A stretch of DNA of 64,000 nucleotides, from positions 23,058 to 87,057 of the forward strand of contig DXHL01000028.1 of the NCBI GenBank assembly GCA_019113395.1, given 5' to 3'. A program made the translations under genes and the position numbers. The stretch's first letter is position 1; each line of letters starts with the position of its first letter. Source of the stretch: Candidatus Rikenella faecigallinarum. GTDB lineage: Bacteria; Bacteroidota; Bacteroidia; Bacteroidales; Rikenellaceae. Positions 1-10,300 of this stretch are shown here, one piece after another. The notes beneath the pieces are model-generated. The model saw only the letters and a list, made by a program, of their open reading frames with translations, had not been told where the DNA came from and made no database searches.

Positions 1-2144
1 CGGTGCCCGGGTCGAGCAGCGACAACTCACTGGTCTCTCGGGGGCTTGACATGCGGGCGATTCCGACCGACAACATCGAGTCGGTCGAAATCGTGCGGGG
101 GATTCCTTCGGTCGAATACGGCGACCTCACCAGCGGGCTGGTCAATATCCGCCGCCGTGCCACCGCCACCCCCTTCGAAGCGCGCGTCAAAGCCGACGAA
201 TACGGTAAACTGGTCTCCCTCGGCAAGGGGATAGCCCTGCGGGGCGAAGATAAGGTGCTGAACATCGACGGTGACTACCTGACGGCCCGCAACGACCCCC
301 GCAACACGCTGGCCAACTACCGCCGCATCACGGGGTCGCTGCGCTACAACAGCCGTGAGACCACGGAACGTGCCGTGCGGCGGTGGCGCCTGAGCCTCGA
401 TTACAGCGCCTCGATAGACAGCGAAAAAACCGATGCCGATGCCTCGATGGCGGGCGACCGTTTCAAATCCTCCTACAATCGGGTGGCGCTGGCCTCGGCC
501 TGGAACTGGACCTTTCTGCGGGGCGGGGCGGTGAAGTCGCTCGACGTGACCGCTTCGCTGGCTCAGGAATTCAGCCGCATGGAGCAGACCAAACAGGTCT
601 ATCTCAATCGTGCCGTTCCGCTCCCCGTGGGCATGACCAACGGACAGGAGTACGATGCGGAGTTGCTGCCTTACAAATATACGGCCGATGTGGCGGTGGA
701 CGGCAAGCCGATGAATGCCTTCATTAAGGCGGTACTGGGGCTGGGCGGAACGACCGGTGGCTTGAAACACAGCGGTAAGGTGGGGCTGGACTGGAAGTAC
801 GACAAAAACTGGGGAGCGGGCCAAATCTATGACATCACCCGCCCGCTGAATCCGACCAATACGAATCGTCCTCGTCCGTTCTACGACATTCCGGCCGGTA
901 CGGAGCTGTCGCTCTTTGCCGAGGATGCCCTGCGTTTCGAGGCGGGCCGTCACCGTTTTGTGGTGACGGCCGGCCTGCGGGCGATGATGCCGCTCAACAT
1001 TGCCCGCGACTACCAGATGCACGGCAAGGTCTATCTCGACCCGCGGCTCAACGTGCAGTGGCGGCTGCCGAGTGTGGGAGAGGGAGCTGCGCGGTGGGAT
1101 TTTGAGGTGGCCGCAGGTATCGGACAACACACCAAGACACCCACCCTCGACCAACTCTATCCCGACCCCCTCTATGCCGACCTCGTGCAGCTCAATTACT
1201 ACCCCACGAACCCCGACCTGCGGCGCATCAACGTGCTGACCTACGTCTGGGACAATATCAATTTTGACCTTCGCCCGGCCCGCAACCTGAAGTGGGAGGT
1301 GCGGTTCGGGGCATCGCACAGGGGAGCGAACTTTTCGGTCACCTATTTCCAGGAGCGGATGCGCGACGGCTTCCGTACCATGACCTATTACAAGGCGTTG
1401 CCCTATAAAAAATACGATGCAAGCAGCCTTGACCCCTCGACCCTGACGGCTCCGCCCGACCTCTCGACGCTGCCCTACACCTGGGATACACTGCTCAATA
1501 CTTACGGCCGTTGGGCCAACGGCACCCGCATCGACAAACAGGGGGTGGAGTTTCAGTTCTCGACCTCGCGCATCGAGTCGATACGCACACGCATCACGGT
1601 CAACGGGGCGTGGTTTCGCACCACCTACAGCAACAGTGCCCCCATCTACCGCTCGTCTACCATCAATCTGGGAGGCGACCCGCTCAAATATGTGGGGCTG
1701 TATGACTGGGAAGACGGGTCGGTGCGCCAGCAGTTCAACACCAATGTCACGTTTGACACCCACATTGAACGGTTGGGGCTGACCTTCTCGACGACCTTCC
1801 AGTGTCTGTGGTTCACGAGCAGTGCGCCGCTCTGGAACGACGGGGTTCCGGTGGCGTGGGTCGATGCGGCCGGCAACGAGCACCCCTTTACGGAGGCCGA
1901 CAAAACTGATACGCAGCTGCAGTGGCTTGTCCAAAAATATGCCGACGGCTATTTCGACCGCTCGACGGTGCCCTTCAGCATGGATGTGAACCTGAAAGCC
2001 ACGAAACATTTTGGCCGCTGGGCACGGCTGGCCATGTATGTCAATCGCCTCTTCAGTGCATATCCGGACTACTATCGGAATGGGGTGCTGGTGCGCCGCT
2101 CGGCCTCGCCCTACTTCGGCATGGAACTCACCTTCACCTTTTAA
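1..2144 (+). CDS. TonB-dependent outer-membrane receptor, C-terminal part
   Basis: The frame is open from the first base, so the gene begins upstream of the window and the signal peptide, any carboxypeptidase-like domain and most of the plug are missing. The first ~50 visible residues are the end of a plug domain (IESVEIVRGIPSVEYGDLTS, the usual last plug strand with the RG-PS-EYG pattern). The remainder is a long series of amphipathic beta strands and ends in an aromatic OMP signature (ELTFTF). The protein would be a 22-stranded barrel importing a ligand with TonB energy. The next gene, 30 bp on, is a DUF4876 lipoprotein, which suggests one transcript and a receptor-partner pair. The ligand cannot be read from the sequence; no SusD-like protein is adjacent. 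Confidence 0.93.
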   Translation, partial: VPGSSSDNSLVSRGLDMRAIPTDNIESVEIVRGIPSVEYGDLTSGLVNIRRRATATPFEARVKADEYGKLVSLGKGIALRGEDKVLNIDGDYLTARNDPRNTLANYRRITGSLRYNSRETTERAVRRWRLSLDYSASIDSEKTDADASMAGDRFKSSYNRVALASAWNWTFLRGGAVKSLDVTASLAQEFSRMEQTKQVYLNRAVPLPVGMTNGQEYDAELLPYKYTADVAVDGKPMNAFIKAVLGLGGTTGGLKHSGKVGLDWKYDKNWGAGQIYDITRPLNPTNTNRPRPFYDIPAGTELSLFAEDALRFEAGRHRFVVTAGLRAMMPLNIARDYQMHGKVYLDPRLNVQWRLPSVGEGAARWDFEVAAGIGQHTKTPTLDQLYPDPLYADLVQLNYYPTNPDLRRINVLTYVWDNINFDLRPARNLKWEVRFGASHRGANFSVTYFQERMRDGFRTMTYYKALPYKKYDASSLDPSTLTAPPDLSTLPYTWDTLLNTYGRWANGTRIDKQGVEFQFSTSRIESIRTRITVNGAWFRTTYSNSAPIYRSSTINLGGDPLKYVGLYDWEDGSVRQQFNTNVTFDTHIERLGLTFSTTFQCLWFTSSAPLWNDGVPVAWVDAAGNEHPFTEADKTDTQLQWLVQKYADGYFDRSTVPFSMDVNLKATKHFGRWARLAMYVNRLFSAYPDYYRNGVLVRRSASPYFGMELTFTF

Positions 2145-2174
2145 TCTGTTTAATCCCTAAAAAACATACCCACC

Positions 2175-3440
2175 ATGAAACAACTGAAACGTTTTGCACT
2201 GCTTTGTGCTGCTGCACTGACCGTAGTCGCCTGCTCGGACAACACGCCGAAACAGGTCTCCCTCGGAACGGAAACCATCGAACTGACCGCTCCGGCCAAC
2301 TTTTCGTCGATGACCGTGACCGGCGGCCGCTACACCTTTACCAATGTGACTACCGGAGTGGAGACCGTGCTGGAGTATCCGCTCTCGGCCGGTGCCTCAG
2401 TTGCGGAAGGGCTTTACAACGTGAAATTTGAGGGTGAAGCCGACTGTGTGGTCGATTTGACCAAAGCGGATGCCGAAACTTCGACCACCCTCACGGTGAA
2501 AATGCAGGGTGTTCAAAACAATGTGGTGGTCAAGGCTGACGGAAGTTTCCGCCTGACCCTGGCCTTGTCGGTCGTTCCCGAGTCGAGCAACGACTTTGTG
2601 ATTTCGGAGATTTACTACGTCGGTTCGGCCTATGCCGCCGATGCCAGTGGCAAACAGAAACAATACAACGGTGATGCCTACATCAAAATCACCAACAACT
2701 CCGATACGGTGCTCTATGCCGACGGACTGGCCTTTGTGGAGTCGGAGTTTACGACCTCGACCAAAAACGACTATACGCCGATGGTGCGGGATTCGGCCAT
2801 TACCGTTGATGCGCTGTTTGTGATTCCGGGTACCGGCAAACAATATCCGGTGCAACCCGGTGAGTCCATTGTCTTGTGCGACAACGCCCAGAACCACAAG
2901 GAGGCTGATGCGAGCTTTATGGACCTGAGCGGAGCGGATTTCGAGTGGTTCACCAACTCGACCAATGCCAACTATCCCGACATCGATAACCCAGCAGTGC
3001 CAAACCTGGAGGTGTACTATTGCTACACGGCGACGATTTTCGTACTGAACAAGCAGGGAACGAAAGCCTATGCGCTGGTTCGTATGCCGCAGGGGCTGAC
3101 CAAAGAGCAATATCTGAACGAATACACCTACACGGCTTACTATACGAATGTGCTCGGGAAACCGACTACTCCCAAAACCTACTACAAGATTCCGAACGAG
3201 TGGGTTGTGGATGCCGTGGAGATGCGGGGCTACAAGTATGAGTTTGCATGGCCTGTTTTCGACCCGTCGCTCGACATCAGTTACACCTATTGCGGAGACC
3301 TGACTTCGGGTACTATCGAATATGGTATGGCTGTACGTCGCAAGGTGGCATCCACGACGGCTGACGGGCGGCAGGTGCTGCAGGATACGAATAACTCGGC
3401 CGAGGATTTCGAGCGCAACGTGGTTCCCTCGATGCGGTAG
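2175..3440 (+). CDS. DUF4876-family lipoprotein
   Basis: This 421-residue protein starts at ATG 2175 with a lipoprotein signal (MKQLKRFALLCAAALTVVAC; the lipobox cysteine is about residue 20). The N-terminal ~120 residues look like an Ig-like beta domain. The later part carries the pattern VISEIYYVGS...NGDAYIKITNNSDTVLYADGL, which resembles the lamin-tail-like fold described for DUF4876. Proteins of this family usually sit beside TonB receptors in Bacteroidota and are presumed surface accessory proteins. Here it follows the receptor by 30 bp, so co-transcription is likely. The family name is from memory of the motif and the context; the ligand is unknown. Confidence 0.8.
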   Translation: MKQLKRFALLCAAALTVVACSDNTPKQVSLGTETIELTAPANFSSMTVTGGRYTFTNVTTGVETVLEYPLSAGASVAEGLYNVKFEGEADCVVDLTKADAETSTTLTVKMQGVQNNVVVKADGSFRLTLALSVVPESSNDFVISEIYYVGSAYAADASGKQKQYNGDAYIKITNNSDTVLYADGLAFVESEFTTSTKNDYTPMVRDSAITVDALFVIPGTGKQYPVQPGESIVLCDNAQNHKEADASFMDLSGADFEWFTNSTNANYPDIDNPAVPNLEVYYCYTATIFVLNKQGTKAYALVRMPQGLTKEQYLNEYTYTAYYTNVLGKPTTPKTYYKIPNEWVVDAVEMRGYKYEFAWPVFDPSLDISYTYCGDLTSGTIEYGMAVRRKVASTTADGRQVLQDTNNSAEDFERNVVPSMR

Positions 3441-3584
3441 ATATTGTTTTTGTGGCTCTCATAGGACTTCCTTTCCCTTCGTTGGCTGGGTGTTGCGGGC
3501 TGCGCGAATCGGCAGAGGATGAAATACAGTCGGGTTCCGCTCAGCACTCGAGCCGATTCATGTCAGGCCACAAAGCATTCTCAG

Positions 3585-3679
3585 GTCGAAGCTGGCGGGG
3601 AATGCTCCGGAAGGAGCAGGCCTCCGCTGGGGGCGGCTTCGGCCTGCACGACTGCTTGCGCAGTCGGAATGCAATTCGG
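3585..3679 (+). repeat. Dispersed stem-loop element, copy 1
   Basis: This ~95 bp segment is the approximate reverse complement of 56601-56687. The shared core is GCAGGCCTCCGC followed a few bases later by GGCGGCTTCGGCCTGC. On either side of the core are hairpins whose positions match in the two copies but whose bases differ. GCTCC-ggaa-GGAGC here corresponds to GCTC/GAGC there, and CGACTGC-ttgc-GCAGTCG here corresponds to CGGTTTC/GAAACCG there. Pairing kept with different bases points to selection for a structure. No protein is encoded. Confidence 0.65.
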
Positions 3680-3828
3680 CACATGTGTTGATGCTTGTCC
3701 GAGAAAATGCGAATGGCTAGCCATTCGTGTCAGGCCGGAGCCATGGGGCTGCGGAGGCCTGCGCTATTTCACGCGCCCTCCACTGGCTCCGTCCTGATAA
3801 CTTTGTAAGATTCGGTTTTGTAAAAACC

Positions 3829-3879
3829 GCCGACCTGTGCGCCTAGCGGCTTTGCCGTTCGGGGGATGGGCGCAAGGTC
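3829..3879 (+). repeat. Inverted-repeat element GACCT...GGGCGCAAGGTC, copy 1
   Basis: An outer inverted repeat (GACCTGTGCGCC with GGGCGCAAGGTC) encloses an inner one (AGCGGC-ttt-GCCGTT). The whole ~50 bp is closely similar to the reverse complement of 19491-19542, including the G-rich spacer between the inner and outer right arms. The conserved bases just upstream (CGGTTTTGTAAAAACCGC) also correspond to the flank of the other copy, so the repeat unit extends somewhat beyond the hairpin. Confidence 0.65.
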
Positions 3880-4320
3880 GAGAAAGGCGTAGCCTAATTG
3901 TTTGAAGAGCAGCGTGCGACTTCGTCAGAAGTCGTTGCGGTTCGCAGCCGCGGGGATGCGGAGAACCGCAAGAATGCGCTACCGCACATTGTTTGCATTT
4001 CTCCGCCGGCTGCGCCCCGAGGTCGAAAGCATCTGCAGACGGCATTGCGTTGGGCCGAAGCCAGTGGGGAGTGGGCGCCGACCGAAAGAGGCGGGAATGA
4101 TTGTCCGAGTAGCTACGGTTTCAACAGAAACCGTCAGCTCTCATCCACCCCCGGGCGGAGGGCTGAAAGAGACCCGCCTCCGGCGTGTTCTTTCCTCCCT
4201 TCGCCGGCTGCGGGTATTGCTCGGTACACGAAATGACCTGTACTTGAAAGAAGCGACCACACACCCAAAGAGAGCGGGCAGTTAGTATACATGGAGTGAA
4301 CATAGATTTTGAACAGTGGT

Positions 4321-5883
4321 ATGAATCCGATGTTAAAGACAAAACGAAAGAGTGGTGTGCGGATGCTTTGTCTGGTGTTGTTGCTGGGCGGAGTCAGTGA
4401 GTCGCTGCGGGCTGAGCCCGTCGGCGACTCACTGACGCTGTTTCAGCGGGAGATGCTCCGGGCATCTCCCGCTGAACAGCGCCCGGCGGCAGGATTCATG
4501 AATCCTGCCGCCGAGGCCTTCCGCCAGAGCTTCTCGCTCTCCGAGTTGGCGGTCGGGTATGCCGACAGCCGACGAGGTGAGGCGGCCCTGGCGCAGGAGG
4601 GAACGGGAGCGAACGGGTTTGGTTTCGAGGCTTGTTCGTTTATCCGTACCAGTGAGCGGGGACGGGCGTTCGGTACGGCCGGATATACCTATGGGACACG
4701 TCGCGATGTGCGGTGGAGCGAAACGTCCGATTTCGCACTGCTCTATCCGTACGTGACGGCCGATTCGGTCGGGGGAAGTTTGACTGCCGAGTGTTATCGT
4801 TTTTCGGGAGGGTATGCTCATACCACTGGGACTTGGACATGGGGGGCCGTGCTGGACTATCGGGCATTGCTGGAGTATCGTGAGGTGGACCCCAGGCCGC
4901 GTAATGTGGTCTCCGATTTGCAGGGCTCTGTGGCCGCAGCACGGCGGGTGGGGAACGAATATGCGTTGTCACTGGCGGCTCGGGGTAGAAAGTATGGACA
5001 GCGGGGGGATGTTGCCTTTTATAATGAGATGTATCAGGCGGCCATTTATCACATGACAGGTCTGGGGATGGATTACGTGCGGTTTGCGGGGGTGCAGACG
5101 GGGAGTTATTATGCGGGTTGGGGTGCAGGGGGAACTGTGGAGTTGTTTCCGACCGCGAAGCAGGGTTTTTCGGCTGCCGTGGGGTATGACTACTTCACGT
5201 TTCGGAAAGAGATAACCGGACTGAACAACCTCCCGCTGGTGACGGTGGCAGACCATGCGGTGCGGGGTGTTGCGGGATACCGGGGGCGTTCGGCGGGATT
5301 GGCCTGGGGAGTGACGGCCCGGGGCGAGTTGCGCCGACGGAGCGGTACGGAACACATTTTTGGCGACCCTGTGGGGAATGTCTATCCCGAGATAACCACG
5401 AGCGAAGGGTACGCTTCGCAGGTAGTGGGTGGAACGGTGTCGGGGGTGGTGGGCAATGTGCCGACGGCCCCGTTGGTCTGGTGGGTCGAGCCCGAATTCT
5501 CGTATGTGGATTTTCGGAGCGAGTATGCTTCGGCGGGGCGTCGGATGGATGTGTTGCGGTGGCAGACGACGGTGCGCGGGGGAGTGATGCGTCGGTGGGA
5601 GAGGTGGCTGGTGCGCGCCGAGGCGGGTATTACCTGCTCGGCGCGTGGGAACGGAAGGCTGGAGTTGCCGGGAGCCGATTTTTCCTCGTCTCGTATCGGT
5701 ACGCTGGAGGCTAACTACCGTTACCTGACGGATGCCATGACGGGGGTATGGTTGTCGGCGCGTGTCGAGCGGCGGCTCTCGGGCGAACGTTCCGTATTTG
5801 TGCGCGGGGGGTGGGGAGAAGAGTGGTATCGGGCCAGTGGTGCGGCACCCCGTTGGTCGGCGGCGGTGGGGTTCGCTTTTTAA
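4321..5883 (+). CDS. DUF6850-family outer-membrane beta-barrel protein
   Basis: This protein of about 520 residues has a signal peptide (MLKTKRKSGVRMLCLVLLLG, cleaved near SLRA), then many alternating aromatic/glycine strands of a predicted barrel, and ends ...AAVGFAF with the C-terminal phenylalanine typical of outer-membrane proteins. ATG 4321 and ATG 4330 are both possible starts; 4330 gives the more usual signal peptide. I assign it to DUF6850 because of the strand pattern and its location after a TonB receptor and a DUF4876 protein, a combination known in Bacteroidales. Unlike the first two genes it is separated by 0.9 kb of repeats, so it may have its own promoter. The function is unknown. 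Confidence 0.75.
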   Translation: MNPMLKTKRKSGVRMLCLVLLLGGVSESLRAEPVGDSLTLFQREMLRASPAEQRPAAGFMNPAAEAFRQSFSLSELAVGYADSRRGEAALAQEGTGANGFGFEACSFIRTSERGRAFGTAGYTYGTRRDVRWSETSDFALLYPYVTADSVGGSLTAECYRFSGGYAHTTGTWTWGAVLDYRALLEYREVDPRPRNVVSDLQGSVAAARRVGNEYALSLAARGRKYGQRGDVAFYNEMYQAAIYHMTGLGMDYVRFAGVQTGSYYAGWGAGGTVELFPTAKQGFSAAVGYDYFTFRKEITGLNNLPLVTVADHAVRGVAGYRGRSAGLAWGVTARGELRRRSGTEHIFGDPVGNVYPEITTSEGYASQVVGGTVSGVVGNVPTAPLVWWVEPEFSYVDFRSEYASAGRRMDVLRWQTTVRGGVMRRWERWLVRAEAGITCSARGNGRLELPGADFSSSRIGTLEANYRYLTDAMTGVWLSARVERRLSGERSVFVRGGWGEEWYRASGAAPRWSAAVGFAF

Positions 5884-5897
5884 TGAAGATGAAAAAG

Positions 5898-5939
5898 GGA
5901 GTGCGTTTATCGTTTCTCAACAAACGATAAACGCACTCC
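5898..5939 (-). terminator. Terminator between convergent genes
   Basis: A perfect 18-bp stem (GGAGTGCGTTTATCGTTT at 5898-5915, partner 5922-5939) with a 6-base loop lies between the convergent DUF6850 and fucosidase genes. On the minus strand the stem is followed by CTTTTTC, a U-tract that fits termination of the GH2-GH29 transcript. It probably also stops plus-strand transcription, though no U-tract follows on that side. Confidence 0.85.
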
Positions 5940-5955
5940 TGTTGTATGCCGTGCT

Positions 5956-7341
5956 TTACAGCACCTGTCGGGCACACAGCTCGACAGGTGCCGCGAAACG
6001 CAGTTCAATCACCCGCACCGGTTCCGAAGGCACCGCTTTCGGCAACTCAAAACGGGTAGTTTTGTCAGAAACCGTAAAGGATACTTTTCCGCCCGACACC
6101 TTGTCCCGTGCCGATACAAGACGTTGCGGAGCCGAGGGCAGTTCGAGCACCTCTATCGAGGGGTCTGTCACCAGCAGCCATGCCCGTTTGCCGTTGCGGG
6201 TGCTGACACCCCCCTCGTAGGGGTAGTACGGTCCGCCTCTCGTCCCGTAGATGGCCTCTCCGTAGCTTTTCAACCACCCTCCAAGGGTATCCATCAGAGC
6301 GATTTGGCCCTCTTCGAAGGTGCCGTCCGGCCGCGGACCCAGGTTAATCATGTAATTTCCGTTGCTTCCGACGATACTCACCATGTCGCGTACCAGTTCT
6401 GTGGCAGTCATCAGTTTGGGTGTTGGATTGTAGGACCATTGCGATTTGTCGAGCGTGACCCATGCCTGCCAGGGGTGGTCGCCCCACACTGCCACCTGGT
6501 TGCCGCGGTTGGTGAGGCGTTCGCGGTCCTGAAAGTCGCCGGCATAGGTGGTGCCGTCCATGTCGATGTGGTTGTCGGCTCCGGCCATCCGCCGACCGAT
6601 ATCGACACGGGAGTTGAGCAGAATGTCCGGTTTGCGGGTGTGGAAACGACGGTACATCTCCGACCCGACTTCGTGGGTATAGGTGCCGAGCCACTCCCCA
6701 TCGAACTGAATGAAGGCCACATCGTAGCGGTCAATCAGTTCATAAACCTGGGCTGTCATGTAATCGAAATAGCGGGTGGCGTTTGGGCTGTCGGCCTGTT
6801 TTGGGATAAGGGTTCCCGGGCCTCCGTATTCGTGTGGGGCGCAGTCGGGATGGTACCAGTCGAGAATCGAATAGTACGCCCCGAACAGAATGCCGTGTCG
6901 GTCGCAGGCGGTTTTCATTTCAGCCAGCAGGTCACGTTTGGCAGGTGTGGCTTCCATGTCGTAGGGCGACACGTCCGAGAACCAGAGTGCAAAGCCGTCA
7001 TGATGTTTGGTGGTGGGTGCGAAGTAGCGCATTCCCCAGCGTTTCATGAGTTGGCACCACTGGTCGGCATCGAACCGTTCGGGGTTGAAGCGCAGGTAGA
7101 GGCTGTCGTAGGTGTTTTTGGGTACGGAAGTGCTACGGCTCCAGCCAATCTCTTTGCCGCTGAGGGATGAGGGGCCCCAGTGGACACACATTCCCACGCG
7201 CAGGTCTTGCCACGCTTTGAGTGCCTTGGTTGAGGTGTGCAGGTCGGGATTCAGGTTTCCGCCGCCGGTGAGGCGGGTTTGTGCCTGTGTCGGCAGCAGC
7301 AGCGCCAGGCTGCATAACGACAGGATGATGGGTTTAAACAT
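5956..7341 (-). CDS. Alpha-L-fucosidase, GH29
   Basis: This 461-residue secreted enzyme is predicted to release L-fucose from glycans. A signal peptide (to about residue 20, ...LPTQAQ) is followed by the GH29 TIM barrel. Visible hallmarks are VHWGPSS near residue 54, TTKHHDGFALW at 110-120 and the strand VAFIQFDGEW, where D214 is the expected nucleophile. A short beta-sandwich domain follows the barrel. It lies 35 bp downstream of the GH2 gene on the same strand, so the two are probably co-transcribed, and an AraC regulator diverges from the pair. Substrate linkage (alpha-1,2, 1,3/1,4 or 1,6) cannot be told from the sequence. Confidence 0.92.
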   Translation of the reverse strand: MFKPIILSLCSLALLLPTQAQTRLTGGGNLNPDLHTSTKALKAWQDLRVGMCVHWGPSSLSGKEIGWSRSTSVPKNTYDSLYLRFNPERFDADQWCQLMKRWGMRYFAPTTKHHDGFALWFSDVSPYDMEATPAKRDLLAEMKTACDRHGILFGAYYSILDWYHPDCAPHEYGGPGTLIPKQADSPNATRYFDYMTAQVYELIDRYDVAFIQFDGEWLGTYTHEVGSEMYRRFHTRKPDILLNSRVDIGRRMAGADNHIDMDGTTYAGDFQDRERLTNRGNQVAVWGDHPWQAWVTLDKSQWSYNPTPKLMTATELVRDMVSIVGSNGNYMINLGPRPDGTFEEGQIALMDTLGGWLKSYGEAIYGTRGGPYYPYEGGVSTRNGKRAWLLVTDPSIEVLELPSAPQRLVSARDKVSGGKVSFTVSDKTTRFELPKAVPSEPVRVIELRFAAPVELCARQVL

Positions 7342-7376
7342 GAGTTTGGTTAGTAGGATAGGGTTAGTGGTTAGGT

Positions 7377-10300
7377 TTATTGTCTGGGTATGAGTTCACA
7401 GCGGGTAAGGGTCAGGCGGGTGCCGGGTTTTGCCGTAGCACGGAAGGTGACCGAGCCGTCGTTGGTATCTTCGCGCATCACGAAGAGGGTGTTATTTCCC
7501 GCTTGGATGGGGTAGGTGCGGCCTTCGACGGCCATTTCGCCTTGTGTATCGTCGGAAAAAGTGACTTGCAAGTCGCCGAGGATACCGTTCGGGGTGGTTA
7601 TTTTTACCTCGATGCGTTCACCGCTGCAGGGAGTGGTTTCCGTCTCTGTGCCGTCACAGAGGAGGGTGTATGTGCAGATTGGGACGTTTTCGGTGGAGGG
7701 TTGGGCGGCGAGCAGCGCCAGCAGCTGGTCGGGTGTGAGGGTGTCGGTGGGGGCGAAGTCCGGGCCGGACATGTATCTCAGGAGACTGTACAGGAGTTGC
7801 TTGGCCGATGGTGAGGGATTGTTCCCGATGTCGTGTCCGCATACCATCACTTTGCCTTGGCCCACGCGGCACTCGAAGAGAGAGGCCAGCCGGTCGTTGA
7901 TGTGAAAATCCGAGATGGGCCCCACGATGGGGCGGAGTGTCGGAAAACGGTTGAGGTTGAAGGCGCTGCCGTGGCACAGCGGCTCCCACTGCCAGTCGCT
8001 GTGCGAGGCTGTCGGGAAGGCCTGCAGGGCGGGATGCGTGGGGTCGATAAGCAGCCCCAGGGTTTTGGTGCTTTGTCCCGGGAAGAAGGAGTTGGACCAG
8101 AACAGCGGCGTGAAGGCCAGCGGTGTGGTGGTTTCGTGACTGCCCGCGCGGTGTGCCAGCAGCAGGACGCTGGCTCCGTTACGCAGCGTGTCGAGGGTCT
8201 GCGCGTCGAGCGTGTCGGTGATAAGGATGGAGTGGCGAAGCGGTTGGAGAGGCGGATATATCCAGAGGTTCCATTGGTTGCGGTAGGGGGTGCCGGGCAG
8301 TTCGAGGGTGAGGGTATATTGTGCGGCCCGCGTGACGGTGTGCAGCGGCAGGGTGAGGGTTCCGCAGCGGGTGAGGTCGCCCTGCGGGAGGGTCATTGGG
8401 GCGAGTGTTCCCTTGCCGAGGGTGTCGCCGGGTGCGGCCAGCGTCCAGCGAATCGGAGAGTGAAGCGTGGAGGAGCCGTAGTTGGCCACTTCGACCTTCA
8501 GGGTGAGCGTGTCGGTCGATTCCCACACGTATCGGTCGAAACGGGCCAGGGGCACCACTGCTCCGCCGTATTGGCGGAAGGTATCGGCTTCGACGATACC
8601 TTTGGAGTCCCAGAACGAGTCGAGCCAGCCGACGAGTGCTTCGCCCTGTCCCGAGTAGTCGGTCATGCTGAGCAGTTGGTATCCGGCGCAGGAGGGGGTG
8701 CGCAGCAGGGCCTCGATGTTGGCCTTGTAGAGGAGGGTTTGCATGGCTCCGCTGGCCTGGTGGAAGGCGGTGTCGAGAGCCGTCAGCCCGTTTTGGCGGG
8801 CGAGTTCCCGGAGTTCGGTCAGGTTGCGCGCTTCGAGCACTCCGGTATATTTGTCGATTTCGCTCCAGAGGGGATAGACCGGATATTGTCCAAGCTCGTG
8901 GGCGAGGGTCGGGACAGCCGTTTTGGCGTATGTGCTTTCCCAGTCGAAATCGGTTCCTGCCGTGCGCAGTCCGTAGGTGTTCCCGGCACCGGGGTAGTGG
9001 TGTGTGACCATGTATTGGTCGGTGGGGGTGACGGTGCGGGCGGTGGAGACGGCGTAGAGCCGTTCGGGGTAGAGTGCTCTCAGAGAATCCGTCCAGCGTT
9101 GCATCAGACCGAAATCGGAGTTTCCGAGTTCATTGCCGATACATATCATCAGGAACGAGGGGTGGTTGCCGTAGCTTTGGGTCATGCGCAGCAATTCGGC
9201 GGGAACGTAGGCTTCGGCCGAGGGGTTCTCGCCGAGTCCCCTGGGCAGGCCGAGGGTGGTCATTTCGGGGCGTTCGGGATTGACTACCGACATCCACCAG
9301 TCAATCCACAGGACTTCGGCCTGGATGTATATGCCGAGTTTGTCGGCCGCGGAGAAGGCCGCTTCGGGCGGGCACCAGGAGTGGAAGCGGACGTGGTTCA
9401 GGCCGTGTTGTTTGTAGATGGAGAAGATGCGCTCCCACTCCTGCTGCGAGCAGGAGGGGTATCCGCTCAGCGGGAAATGGACGCAGTCCAGATTCCCGCG
9501 CAGCAGGGTCGGACGGTCGTTGATAAGGATTTTGGAACCGATGGAACGTACCGTTCGGAATCCGAAAGTGACCTCTTCCCGCAACTGTTTTTTTCCGTGT
9601 CCCGAGGTGATTTCAAGGGTGTAGAGCGACGGGGAGAACTCATCCCAATGGAGAATGGAATCTTTCATCCGCAGGGTGGTGCGGTCGGCGGTCTGTTGCT
9701 CAATGCGAAAGGCCACGGCGCCTCCCCGAGGGTCGGTGATGCGGTAGGAGAGCCGTTGGTGCGGGGCGATGGAGTCGTGTCGGATGGTCAGTGTACGGTT
9801 CTCCGCATCGGGGGTCAGGTGCAGCACGCCCCACGGTTTGACGGGGCGCAGTTCGAGGCGTCCGACCACGCCGTTCCAGATGATTTGGGTGTACTCTCCG
9901 TAGCAGTGCCCCTTGTCTCCGATGTTGTACTGCATGCGGTTGTCTATCCGAATGGCGAGGAGGTGTTTGCCGGGGGTGAGTCTCCCGAGCGGGTGGATAT
10001 GGGGTGTGCCGAGTCCGTCCTGTCGTCCTTTCCGCACGCCGTCTACCCACACCTCCGAGGCCCACATGACCCGTTCCAGATAAAGCTCGACGGGCTGTTC
10101 CGCCCACGCCTTCGGTACCTCGATGGTGCGGCAGTACCAGGCGGGACCGATGTATTCGTGTCGGCGTGAGAGGATGCCGTAGCGGCTTCCGACAGTGGGC
10201 GTTCCGATACCGGCTTCGTCAAGGGTACCGGGCAGGGTGACGGGTGTACCTTGGAGGGTGTTAAAGGAGTGCTGTTCGATGCCCCGGTCATTAGGGTCGA

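Larger units (their letters stand above)
3441..4320. other. Long non-coding stretch rich in hairpins
   Basis: About 880 bp lie between the DUF4876 gene and the DUF6850 gene. Short open frames exist on both strands, but none has a credible start, family resemblance or consistent codon use. The stretch is instead packed with short inverted repeats, such as GCTCC/GGAGC at 3604-3617, CGACTGC/GCAGTCG at 3649-3666, GACCTGTGCGCC/GGGCGCAAGGTC at 3831-3879 and ACGGTTTC/GAAACCGT at 4115-4134. Two segments have relatives elsewhere in the window near 19.5 kb and 56.6 kb, listed separately. It probably represents a nest of mobile or structured intergenic repeats inserted into what was a shorter operon spacer. 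Confidence 0.6.

Noticed and set aside
27..2009. Long open frame on the minus strand opposite the TonB receptor (also 7833-10169, 40459-42216 and 48594-50429 opposite other genes)
   Set aside because: Products are His/Arg/Gly-rich with no family resemblance, signal sequence or consistent start; they mirror real genes and arise from the high G+C codon bias.
3452..4285. Several overlapping short open frames that might be small genes
   Set aside because: They change frame between the strands, have no ribosome sites, and coincide with inverted repeats shared with other non-coding gaps.
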